Below are positions 14,883 through 22,075 of a stretch of DNA of 64,000 nt, piece by piece (the first letter of the stretch is position 1; the number at the start of each line of letters is the position of its first letter). The DNA comes from Flagellimonas_A sp039592695 (lineage in GTDB: Bacteria > Bacteroidota > Bacteroidia > Flavobacteriales > Flavobacteriaceae). The position numbers were made by a program, and so were the translations under genes. The notes below the pieces were generated by a model that worked only from the letters and a program-made list of their open reading frames with translations, was not told where the DNA came from and ran no database searches. The stretch spans positions 1,469,836 through 1,533,835 of the forward strand of contig NZ_JBBUTK010000001.1 of NCBI RefSeq assembly GCF_039592695.1, read 5' to 3'.

Positions 14883-15694
14883 CTATCCCCTTTATAGCTA
14901 TACTGCCTTTTTTTATGATCCTTTTCATATTCTGCCAGTTCCTCTTCTGGAATGACATGTAAAAATGAGGGATGCTGCTCAATGGCATATTCAAGCTTTT
15001 CAATAATCTGTTCGACAGATTCGTTGTCATAATCAATTTCAAGGGGTTCTTTGATTTGCATCGATTGTAAAATTCCTTTTTTCTTGATGTACAGCCCCTT
15101 TTTGTCAAAAGACCTTCGAAATCCGTCAATGACCACGGGTACCACAATGGGTTTGTATCGTTTGATGATATGGGCCGTACCCTTTCTGAGCGGTTTCCAC
15201 GGGGTGGTCGTACCCTGTGGAAAGGTGATGACCCAACCATCATTCAACGCGGTACCAATGTTGGTAATGTCACTGAACTTTACCTGTCGGTTCACGTCTT
15301 CACCGCCGGCCCGCCATGTACGCTCAATGCTGATAGAGCCGACATAGGCCAAAACCTTGGTCAACAGGCTTTTTTTCATGGTCTCTTTAGCCGCAACGTA
15401 GTAAATGTTCAGCTTGGGCCGCCACAGATATCCAATATTTTTGATACTGTCTTCACGACCACTGAGACTGGCGTTGAATACGTGAAACATGGCCACTACA
15501 TCGGCAAAATAGGTCTGGTGGTTGCTGACAAATAGTACATTTTTATCAGGTAGTTCGCGAATAATCTCAGAGCCCTCAATCTGTAAATTGTTGAACTGTT
15601 TGTACCGCGAATGGGTTATCAGGCCCAAAATACGTATCAGCCATTTTTTAAGAAATAAGTTATGGCCGAAAGGATTTTTTTTAAAAATTCCCAT
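14879..15694 (-). CDS. PlsC-like acyltransferase (1-acylglycerol-3-phosphate acyltransferase family)
   Basis: 271 residues. The glycerolipid acyltransferase fold is shown by SNHQTYFAD (residues 57-65) and FPQGTTTPWKPLRKGTAHI (about 167-185, in place of FPEGTRS), plus IVVPVVIDGFRR. The first motif has five residues between His59 and Asp65 rather than the canonical four, which may mark a subfamily with another substrate (for instance ornithine-, glycine- or lipid A-type acyl lipids). No clear membrane anchor apart from a hydrophobic N-terminal segment (KKWLIRILGLI). It could contribute to phosphatidic acid synthesis at the inner membrane. Convergent with the sigma/membrane pair. Confidence 0.82.
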   Translation of the reverse strand: MGIFKKNPFGHNLFLKKWLIRILGLITHSRYKQFNNLQIEGSEIIRELPDKNVLFVSNHQTYFADVVAMFHVFNASLSGREDSIKNIGYLWRPKLNIYYVAAKETMKKSLLTKVLAYVGSISIERTWRAGGEDVNRQVKFSDITNIGTALNDGWVITFPQGTTTPWKPLRKGTAHIIKRYKPIVVPVVIDGFRRSFDKKGLYIKKKGILQSMQIKEPLEIDYDNESVEQIIEKLEYAIEQHPSFLHVIPEEELAEYEKDHKKRQYSYKGDS

Positions 15695-15730
15695 TATGAT
15701 AAGTTGCTGGGCTAATATACAAAACAGGGG

Positions 15731-16372
15731 TCAAAGCACTTGACGCAACAGCTGCTTGATTTCACTCAACATCATTGCCGTTGCACCCCAGACCACAAAT
15801 CCGTTTAAATTGAAGGCCGGAACCTTTACATTTTGAGCATAAGAAGTCGAGATTTGCTGGGTCATAAGATTGCTTTCATCCAAAAAATCATCGAATCGTA
15901 CCTCGACCAATTGTTGTACCTCGGCTGTGTCGATTACAAATTTTTTTGGGTTGGCGTACAAGCCCAGAAATGGGGTGACTAAAAAATTGCTCGGTGGAAT
16001 GTAGACATCGCTCAACTCGGCAACTACCTCAACCGCATCGGGGCTCACCCCAACTTCTTCATGGGTTTCCCGAAGTGCCGTCTGCACAAGGTTTTCATCA
16101 GATTGCTCCATCTTCCCCCCGGGAAAACCAATTTGGTTTGAATGCACCCCGGGATACTCATTTCTATGGATGAGCAACAAACGGGTCATTTTTTCCCCAT
16201 CGGGATAAAATAGTGCCATCACCCCTGCCCTTTTGGCATCCTTTGCTTTCAATCTGGCTTCTTTGATCAATTTTCTGCGGAAAGGAGGTACCATTTCAAA
16301 ATGGGCGTCCATCCCCGAAAGGGGCAGATTTTTTATTTTTACGACATTCTTTCTAAAATTTTCAAATTTCAT
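15731..16372 (-). CDS. Nudix hydrolase, CoA pyrophosphatase-like
   Basis: 213 residues from the ATG at 16372 (an upstream in-frame ATG at 16384 adds four residues). The Nudix box runs from GGKMEQSDENLVQTALRETHEE to VGV, matching G-x5-E-x7-REUxEExGU. Just before it, LLLIHRNEYPGVHSNQIGFPGG matches the NuCoA (UPF0035) motif of CoA pyrophosphatases, which split CoA and its derivatives into phosphopantetheine and 3',5'-ADP. Its ATG shares the CATG at 16370-16373 with the divergent cyclophilin gene, so its promoter must lie within that gene, or its true start is further in (Met at 16312). Confidence 0.88.
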   Translation of the reverse strand: MKFENFRKNVVKIKNLPLSGMDAHFEMVPPFRRKLIKEARLKAKDAKRAGVMALFYPDGEKMTRLLLIHRNEYPGVHSNQIGFPGGKMEQSDENLVQTALRETHEEVGVSPDAVEVVAELSDVYIPPSNFLVTPFLGLYANPKKFVIDTAEVQQLVEVRFDDFLDESNLMTQQISTSYAQNVKVPAFNLNGFVVWGATAMMLSEIKQLLRQVL

Positions 16373-17090
16373 GCAAAACAGCATTCAAGCAATCATTGCA
16401 AGTATAGTATTAATTTTTTTTGTGGGATGTGGCGAAAAATCCACTAAAAAGGAAACCGAAGAAAATGCAAAAACAACAACGGAGAAAAAAGATTCCTTGG
16501 TTTCCAATCCAAAAAATACTCCTGAAAAAAAAGAGGAAGCTTTTCGTTTGAATGAAGAAAACGCCATTGATTTCTTTTTCAATTATGCAGATACACTAAA
16601 ACAAAACAAGGTCAAGATTACCACGAATATGGGCAGTTTTACGGTACAGCTTTATGATAACGTGCCCTACCACAAGGCCAATTTTATCTATTTGACCCGA
16701 AAGGGATATTTCAATGACACCCAATTTCATCGTGTGGTAAAGGATTTTATTATTCAGGGAGGAAATTCGGATGACAAAAAAACTGCGAACAAACGCGGAA
16801 AAATAGGCCGTTATCTGCTTCCACCGGATGGCAAAAAAGGATATCGCCATCATCGGGGCACCATTTCAATGCCCAGTAGCGAACGTGACAATCCACATAA
16901 ACTGGCCTCGCCCTATGAGTTTTTCATTGTGGTGACACGTCCGGGCTCGTACCACTTGGATGGAAATTATACGCCTTTCGGCAGGGTCATCGAAGGAATG
17001 GATGTCGTTGATGCCATCAACAACGTGCCTGTAGGTGATGGTGATTGGCCGTACCAAAATGTTTGGATTGAAAAGGCGGAAGCGTTGTAG
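16371..17090 (+). CDS. Cyclophilin-type peptidyl-prolyl isomerase, lipoprotein
   Basis: 239 residues. Longer in-frame readings start inside the antisense Nudix gene; the ATG at 16371 gives a lipoprotein signal with lipobox VGC (Cys19). A Lys/Glu/Thr-rich linker (about 20-60) leads to a cyclophilin domain (about 77-237): VKITTNMGSFTVQLYDNVPYHKANFI, TQFHRVVKDFIIQGG with the catalytic Arg, SMPSSERDNPHK, and YTPFGRVIEGMDVVDAI. It catalyses prolyl cis-trans isomerisation, probably folding outer-membrane or surface proteins from the envelope. The loop KRGKIGRYLLPPDGKKGYRHH is an insertion typical of Bacteroidota cyclophilins. Starts overlap with the Nudix gene. Confidence 0.92.
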   Translation: MQNSIQAIIASIVLIFFVGCGEKSTKKETEENAKTTTEKKDSLVSNPKNTPEKKEEAFRLNEENAIDFFFNYADTLKQNKVKITTNMGSFTVQLYDNVPYHKANFIYLTRKGYFNDTQFHRVVKDFIIQGGNSDDKKTANKRGKIGRYLLPPDGKKGYRHHRGTISMPSSERDNPHKLASPYEFFIVVTRPGSYHLDGNYTPFGRVIEGMDVVDAINNVPVGDGDWPYQNVWIEKAEAL

Positions 17091-17235
17091 GTTAATGGTT
17101 AATGAAAAAAATGACTTTTTTGGAATTTTACCTAAAAATGTTGTTTCGCAGAGTTTCACCGAGATTCGCCATAAGCTAAACGCCTTACGCTATACGCTTC
17201 CTATATTTCTGATTCCGTACCTCGTACTTCAAAAG

Positions 17236-17256
17236 ACACGAATTTCACGAATTATC
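17236..17256 (+). repeat. Dispersed repeat copy 1 (second copy at 18578-18598)
   Basis: CACGAATTTCACGAATTATCA matches TACGAATTTCACAGATTATCA at 18578-18598 in 18 of 21 positions, same orientation. The two copies bracket the TRIC-type channel and ParDE genes. Both lie in A+T-rich gene-free DNA. Confidence 0.5.
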
Positions 17257-17273
17257 ACAAATTGAATTTGAAC

Positions 17274-17879
17274 TTACCTGTAAATATTCGGCAGACGAAG
17301 CCCGAACTTAACGGCCAATAAGCGAAGGCCGATAACGATGATGATGCCCGCGATATATGCGTAAGCCTCGGGCACCGAGAATTTCAATAGCAAAAAATAG
17401 GAAGCAGCACCCAAAATACAGGCCGTTGCATAGATTTCCTTTCTAAAGATCACGGGAATTTCATTACACAGAATATCACGAATCACCCCGCCGAAACTGG
17501 CGGTTATGGTGCCCAAAGCAATGCACATGACGGGTAACAATTCGGCTTGCAGTCCTTTTTCTACCCCAACCATGGTGTACAACCCGATACCGATAGTATC
17601 GAACATAAACAGCGATTTTCGAAAGTGTTTGAGCTTGCCTGAAAAAATAATGGCAAAGGTTGCTGTGGTTAAAATGGTGATGACATACGTGAGGTCACGC
17701 ATCCATACCACTGGTGTGTTCCCAATCAGTAAATCTCTTAGCGTGCCACCGCCAATGGCGGTCACAAAACCAATTATAATGACACCAAAAAGGTCAAGCC
17801 TTTTATCCATCGCAATCAAAACGCCCGAAATGGCAAAGGCGACGGTGCCCAGTATGTCGATGACCTCGTAGAAAAGCAT
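17274..17879 (-). CDS. TRIC-type (UPF0126/YadS) cation channel family protein
   Basis: 201 residues, seven predicted membrane segments. The protein is an internal duplication of the UPF0126 unit: repeat 1 (about 7-90) with IGGGTLRDLLIGNTPVVWM, repeat 2 (about 93-178) with SFGGVIRDILCNEIPVIFRKE. Each carries the GG-x-(L/I)RD pore signature of prokaryotic trimeric intracellular cation channels; some homologs have been proposed to move glycine. Substrate cannot be settled from sequence. A single gene, followed on the same strand by the ParDE pair 12 bases upstream. Confidence 0.88.
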   Translation of the reverse strand: MLFYEVIDILGTVAFAISGVLIAMDKRLDLFGVIIIGFVTAIGGGTLRDLLIGNTPVVWMRDLTYVITILTTATFAIIFSGKLKHFRKSLFMFDTIGIGLYTMVGVEKGLQAELLPVMCIALGTITASFGGVIRDILCNEIPVIFRKEIYATACILGAASYFLLLKFSVPEAYAYIAGIIIVIGLRLLAVKFGLRLPNIYR

Positions 17880-17891
17880 TTTTTTGGATGT

Positions 17892-18194
17892 TTATTTCAG
17901 ATGTTTTGGAAAATCCATCCGACCCCCCAAAACCCTGACGATGAAAATTCCCGTATCCTTTTTGTGATAGAAAATGACATGCGATTTATATCGATATTTT
18001 AGTAACATCTGATTTTTTACTGCAACATATCTTTTTCCAAGCTCTGGGTCATTGGCCAATTCTCGAAGTATGGTTTTGAGGCCCTGGGCATATTTTAATG
18101 CCTGGGACTCGCCAAAATTTTCAACAGTATAGGTTGCAATCGACTTGATATCCGATTTTGCCCTTGCACTGATGACATACTTAGCCTTTGGCAT
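17892..18194 (-). CDS. parE: ParE/RelE-family toxin
   Basis: 100 residues with the compact ParE/RelE fold: ISARAKSDIKSIATYTVENFGESQA (helical hairpin), LGKRYVAVKNQMLLKYRYKSHVIFYHKKD (beta-sheet with basic residues), and the terminal IFIVRVLGGRMDFPKHL typical of ParE. ParE toxins poison DNA gyrase, while RelE-type relatives cut mRNA on the ribosome; the VLGGRMD ending fits ParE. Its start overlaps the end of the antitoxin gene by 14 bases, the normal order (antitoxin first). Confidence 0.9.
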   Translation of the reverse strand: MPKAKYVISARAKSDIKSIATYTVENFGESQALKYAQGLKTILRELANDPELGKRYVAVKNQMLLKYRYKSHVIFYHKKDTGIFIVRVLGGRMDFPKHLK

Positions 18195-18432
18195 GATGTT
18201 CTTTGATGGCTTCTTCCCAGATGCTGTCTACGGTGGCATCCGTTGGCCCGCTTTCCATGCCGTCTATAAGTGCATCATTTAAATCCACGATACGCTTTCT
18301 GCGTTCTTGGTCTTTCCGGATGATATCCCTTATATACTCACTATCATTGGTATAAAACCCTTGTTCTATCAAACTTTTTACAAAGGCATCTTGCTGTTCG
18401 GTAAATGTTATTGATTTTCTAATAGTTCCCAT
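18181..18432 (-). CDS. parD: ParD-family ribbon-helix-helix antitoxin
   Basis: 83 residues. N-terminal ribbon-helix-helix DNA-binding part (IRKSITFTEQQDAFVKSLIEQG, then NDSEYIRDIIRKDQERR) and an acidic C-terminal tail (GPTDATVDSIWEEAIKEHH) that would wrap the toxin. ParD normally represses its own promoter as an oligomer; the 18433-18470 region upstream is A+T-rich with the run ATATTAATAATAAT but I cannot define an operator. Same operon as the toxin at 17892. Confidence 0.9.
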   Translation of the reverse strand: MGTIRKSITFTEQQDAFVKSLIEQGFYTNDSEYIRDIIRKDQERRKRIVDLNDALIDGMESGPTDATVDSIWEEAIKEHHAKG

Positions 18433-18577
18433 AATGAACCAATATTAATAATAATGGTGCAATTTATTTGTTTTTTATAGGATGCACAAGAATCCTTTTC
18501 TAATTTTACAAACTATTCCATAAAGTTTCACAGAACAACAATTAACTAAACTCTTCAACTCCTAAACCGTTTTTGGA

Positions 18578-18598
18578 TACGAATTTCACAGATTATCA
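18578..18598 (+). repeat. Dispersed repeat copy 2 (first copy at 17236-17256)
   Basis: TACGAATTTCACAGATTATCA, 18/21 identical to the copy at 17236. It lies in the 278-base gene-free gap 18433-18710, which otherwise holds A+T-rich sequence and the TTG-phased array at 18669. Confidence 0.5.
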
Positions 18599-18668
18599 TG
18601 TTTTTTTGCACACTTATTTCTTTATTAACATTGTTTTCAAATCATTGTATTTTCAAATCAAATTGCAT

Positions 18669-18707
18669 TTGGAATTGACACTTGCGCTTGAACTTGACAC
18701 TTGAACC
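18669..18707 (+). repeat. Degenerate 6-7-base array phased on TTG
   Basis: Units TTGGAA, TTGACAC, TTGCGC, TTGAAC, TTGACAC, TTGAACC run without gaps just before the 3' end of the RDD gene. Comparable to the heptamer array at 13645 and the AACCATT array at 24953. Confidence 0.5.
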
Positions 18708-18710
18708 TCT

Positions 18711-19436
18711 TCACATCTTCTGCGTATAATAATTATAGTCTTTCAGCACGGTATCCAAATACTCTCGATCATACAGATTGGAATTGGTCTGCAAAATACT
18801 GTCCACCTTCACCCGAAGTGCTGTCAATGTTTTAAAATCATTGCTCCTTCGGGCGATATGATAGGTTTCTTTAATGAGACGAACATCCTTGTCGGTCAAC
18901 AATGTCACATTGGTGAAAATAGGTTCGTATTTTTCTTCGACTTCCTCCAAAATGGTGTGGGTGACCTTGACTTTATTCTTTGTGGATATCACAACGGTGC
19001 CTGCAGCGGCATCCCCCAAGCGTTGTCGTCGTTCAGTGAAAAGAATGGTCAATAAGCCCACAGAACCAAAGAAGAGCCAAATATCAACGAGACGAAGCAT
19101 CCAACGTACGAGATAATTGCTCCAATGAACCGGGGTGCCATCCAATCGTACCACCCGCATCCGCAACAACATTTTCCCAACAGTGCGTCCGTTAAAAATA
19201 CTGTGCATCAAGAGACTGTAAAACATGGCGGGCAGAAATATGAGGGCGACGAGTCCGCGCTGTGTCCACCGGTCCTCATAGACATATCCGATGGCATCAC
19301 CAATCGTATCGACAAGCAATGCATAGAGATAGAGAATAAAGCCATCAATCAAAAAAGCGACGATTCGCTCACCGATGCTGACGATTTTATAATCTAGGTT
19401 GACATTTTGCGTTGTATTGATTTGAAGGTTGCCCAT
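18711..19436 (-). CDS. RDD-family membrane protein
   Basis: 241 residues. RDD domain at about 17-150: IVSIGERIVAFLIDGFILYLYALLVD, the RTVGKMLLRMRVVRLDG loop, and LTILFTERRQRLGDAAAGTVVI at the end of the domain. Two to three membrane segments (about 24-43, 63-81, 115-135), then a soluble helical C-terminus of about 90 residues. RDD proteins are proposed transporters or exchangers of unknown substrate. It is divergent, 35 bases from the SpoIIM-like gene, and RDD plus SpoIIM plus MoxR/DUF58 is a conserved neighbourhood in Bacteroidota, so I treat it as part of that system. Confidence 0.88.
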   Translation of the reverse strand: MGNLQINTTQNVNLDYKIVSIGERIVAFLIDGFILYLYALLVDTIGDAIGYVYEDRWTQRGLVALIFLPAMFYSLLMHSIFNGRTVGKMLLRMRVVRLDGTPVHWSNYLVRWMLRLVDIWLFFGSVGLLTILFTERRQRLGDAAAGTVVISTKNKVKVTHTILEEVEEKYEPIFTNVTLLTDKDVRLIKETYHIARRSNDFKTLTALRVKVDSILQTNSNLYDREYLDTVLKDYNYYTQKM

Positions 19437-19471
19437 TAAGCACTACTTTTAAATTTCAGAGGAATAGATTT

Positions 19472-20458
19472 ATGCGCGAAGCCGCCTTTGTCAAGCAAAA
19501 TAAGGAAAAATGGATAGCATTTGAAAAGGCTATCAACCTTGGCTCAAAAACCGACCCAGACGAACTGGCCGACGGCTACATTCAATTGACCAACGACTTG
19601 GCCTACGCACAGACCTATTACGCTGAAAGCAAGACTTTATTGTATCTAAACGCACTGGCCTCACAGGCACACCAAAAAATCTACAAGAACAAAAAAGAGA
19701 GCCGTAACCGTATTTTGGACTTTTGGGGCCATGAGTTCCCATTGTTTTTTAGGCAATATCACAAGACACTCGGTATCTCTTTTTTGATATTTATCGTGGC
19801 TGTGGCCATTGGTTCGATTTCAGCCTTGAACGATTCCACTTTTGTACGATTGATTTTGGGCGATGCCTATGTGAACGAAACCTTAAACAATATTGCCAAC
19901 GGCGACCCCACGGCCATCTATAAAAGTGGCAGTGAAATCGGGTCTTTTTTGGGCATTACCATCAATAACATCCGTGTCGCCTTTCTGGCCTTTGCCTTTG
20001 GGGTCATTACCAGTATCGGCACGGCCTATATTTTGTTCAGCAACGGGGTGATGTTGGGTGCCTTTATCACCTTTTTCTATACCCAAGGCGTATTTTTTGA
20101 AGCCAACAAGCAAATTTGGCTGCACGGTACCATTGAAATATCCGTGATTATTGTCGCAGGTTGTGCAGGGCTGATTATGGGCAACAGCATCTTGTTTCCA
20201 AAGACCTATTCAAGAAGGGTGTCGTTTATGAAGGGTGCCAAAGATGGCCTCAAAGTAGTGGTTAGTACCCTACCCTTCTTCATCATTGCCGGATTTATCG
20301 AGGGATTCATCACCCGATACTCCAATATGCCCAACTGGCTGGCCTTTACCATTATCTGGTCCTCATTGACCCTGATTGTTTTTTATTATTTGATTTACCC
20401 CATATTGTTACACAAGATTCATGCAGAAAAAATACATCGAGCTCAGGATCAACCGTGA
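19472..20458 (+). CDS. SpoIIM-like (DUF95) integral membrane protein
   Basis: 328 residues. N-terminal soluble helical part (about 1-100), then five or six membrane segments, with FLGITINNIRVAFLAFAFGVITSIGTAYILFSNGVMLG and LHGTIEISVIIVAGCAGLIMG as the DUF95 core. Related to stage II sporulation protein M, but in this non-sporulating lineage it belongs to the RDD/MoxR/DUF58 cluster. The ATG is preceded at 19458-19463 by AGAGGA, a Shine-Dalgarno-like stretch. Overlaps the next gene by 38 bases. First gene of a seven-gene run. Confidence 0.9.
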   Translation: MREAAFVKQNKEKWIAFEKAINLGSKTDPDELADGYIQLTNDLAYAQTYYAESKTLLYLNALASQAHQKIYKNKKESRNRILDFWGHEFPLFFRQYHKTLGISFLIFIVAVAIGSISALNDSTFVRLILGDAYVNETLNNIANGDPTAIYKSGSEIGSFLGITINNIRVAFLAFAFGVITSIGTAYILFSNGVMLGAFITFFYTQGVFFEANKQIWLHGTIEISVIIVAGCAGLIMGNSILFPKTYSRRVSFMKGAKDGLKVVVSTLPFFIIAGFIEGFITRYSNMPNWLAFTIIWSSLTLIVFYYLIYPILLHKIHAEKIHRAQDQP

Positions 20459-21362
20459 TTTTGGCGATATCATCACCACCTATTTTGATTTCTTCAAGCA
20501 GAACATCAAAAAATTCACCAATGTCTTTATCAGTTACAATGGTGTCTTTTTGGTCGGTCTTTTGATTGCGAGCTACCTTTTGGTTTCTGGGTTTATTGGT
20601 TTTATCGCCCACGAGAACAATCCGGGAAGCTTTGGGGCTGCAGCACCGTTGGACACAAAATACACCATTTACATGATTGCGGGCGGCATCGTTTTCTTTG
20701 TCATTTTTCTGATGGTCGGTGTATTGAACTACAGCTTGGCAAGCAGCTACATGATTCGTTACGAAGAGACCCAAGGGTTTGATTTTGAAAAGAAATCCGT
20801 TTGGGAGCATACCAAAAGTCGGTTGGGTAGCACCATTGTTTTTCTACTGCTACTGATTTTGGTGTTTTTTGGCTTTATGATTGTGGCCATCATCTTGGCC
20901 TTCATTCCACTGTTAGGATTGTTTGCGCAATACATCATCCAATACTTTATGATGTCATGGCTCGGGGTTTCTTATTTTACCATGATGAGGGAGAACAAAG
21001 GAGTAACCGATTCTTTGGGACAAGGATGGAGTTTGGTCACGGGCAATTTTTGGAAAGCCGTGGGCGTCAACTTTGTCATGGGACTGTTGTTGAGTATTTT
21101 GCTGTTGTTGGCACTGACCATTCCGGGAGTACTTATCGGCATTTACACCTTTCATGTGGTGGAAAATAATGTGGATTATGCCTCATCCATCGTGGCAACT
21201 GTCATTTACACTCTGGGCACCTGTCTCTTTCTGGTCATCAGCGTGTACGGCCAATGCCTCACCCAATTTGTCAACGGAATCTTATACTATTCCCTCCACG
21301 AGAAAACCTACAACCTGAACACCCGAAGTAAAATCGAACAAATAGGAGGTACTTCAGAGTGA
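20421..21362 (+). CDS. Polytopic membrane protein of the MoxR/DUF58 cluster
   Basis: 313 residues with about six membrane segments (45-68, 92-118, 145-170, 173-195, 226-250, 262-288). Amphipathic N-terminus (YIELRINRDFGDIITTYFDFFKQN). I recognise it only as the hydrophobic protein found between SpoIIM-like and DUF4129 genes in Bacteroidota; it has the look of DUF975/glycerophosphodiesterase-membrane-domain proteins. It overlaps the upstream gene by 38 bases and its TGA overlaps the GTG of the next gene, so the three are tightly coupled. Confidence 0.78.
   Translation: MQKKYIELRINRDFGDIITTYFDFFKQNIKKFTNVFISYNGVFLVGLLIASYLLVSGFIGFIAHENNPGSFGAAAPLDTKYTIYMIAGGIVFFVIFLMVGVLNYSLASSYMIRYEETQGFDFEKKSVWEHTKSRLGSTIVFLLLLILVFFGFMIVAIILAFIPLLGLFAQYIIQYFMMSWLGVSYFTMMRENKGVTDSLGQGWSLVTGNFWKAVGVNFVMGLLLSILLLLALTIPGVLIGIYTFHVVENNVDYASSIVATVIYTLGTCLFLVISVYGQCLTQFVNGILYYSLHEKTYNLNTRSKIEQIGGTSE
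21344..21361 (+). promoter_or_regulatory. Strong Shine-Dalgarno before a GTG start
   Basis: AGGAGGT (21344-21350) stands eight bases before GTG (21359-21361). This decides the start of the DUF4129 gene. Perfect Shine-Dalgarno sites are rare in Bacteroidota and I saw no equally good one before other starts in the window. Confidence 0.65.
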
Positions 21363-22075
21363 GACTTTTACCGTGCTACATCTTCGTTTTCTTTTTCTCG
21401 GTTGGATTTTGCCAAGCAGACAACGATACCATTCCAAAAGATACGACCTCACCACTGGTCGAGCGGAAACTTCCTGATAATTTAAACGAAAAATACCAAG
21501 GCGAGGAATTCGACTATGATGTAAAGACGGGGGAGGCCCAAAACCTATTGGCACGTTTTTTCAACTGGTTAGGTCGGGTGCTGAACAATACATTCGGAAT
21601 CGATGTTCCGCCAGGGGCGTTCAAAGTGATTGAAATCATTGTCTACATCCTAATGGGGGCCTTGGTCATTTTTCTACTGGTTCGTGTGCTAGTGAATGAA
21701 CGGTTCAACTCCATCTTTACAAAAAAGGCGAAATCCATTATCGATATAGACTTATCCGAACAGCACATTGAAAATATTGATTTGGATGAACTCTTGAACG
21801 AAGCACTACAGCAAAAAGAATACCGTCTGGCCATACGCTATCAATTTCTAAAGATTTTGAAACGGTTATCGGAAAAAAACATCATCGATTGGCATTTTGA
21901 AAAAACGAACAGTGATTACCAACAAGAAATTGAGAGGCCCGATGTAAAGGCCCGGTTCAGAGAGGTCGCCTATATCTACGATTATATCTGGTACGGCGAG
22001 CAAGACATCGATGGTCGAAAATACAGAGCCGCTGATTCACTGTTCGCGGTACTCACCAATACGCTAAGGGACTAG
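21359..22075 (+). CDS. DUF4129-domain membrane protein
   Basis: 238 residues from GTG 21359. Signal peptide (RLLPCYIFVFFFSVGFCQ), periplasmic stretch, one membrane segment at about 86-107 (VIEIIVYILMGALVIFLLVRV), then a cytosolic DUF4129 domain (DLDELLNEALQQKEYRLAIRYQFLKILKRLSEK, then FREVAYIYDYIWYGEQDID). DUF4129 is usual in MoxR/DUF58 and transglutaminase neighbourhoods. Start overlaps the previous stop (GTGA), end abuts the next ATG with no gap. Function unknown; expected to be a membrane adaptor of the MoxR system. Confidence 0.86.
   Translation: MRLLPCYIFVFFFSVGFCQADNDTIPKDTTSPLVERKLPDNLNEKYQGEEFDYDVKTGEAQNLLARFFNWLGRVLNNTFGIDVPPGAFKVIEIIVYILMGALVIFLLVRVLVNERFNSIFTKKAKSIIDIDLSEQHIENIDLDELLNEALQQKEYRLAIRYQFLKILKRLSEKNIIDWHFEKTNSDYQQEIERPDVKARFREVAYIYDYIWYGEQDIDGRKYRAADSLFAVLTNTLRD

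Noticed and set aside
17892..18432. Start of a larger defence island
   Set aside because: Only a ParDE pair; neighbours are a TRIC-type channel and an RDD protein, and no restriction, CBASS, retron or similar genes are seen.
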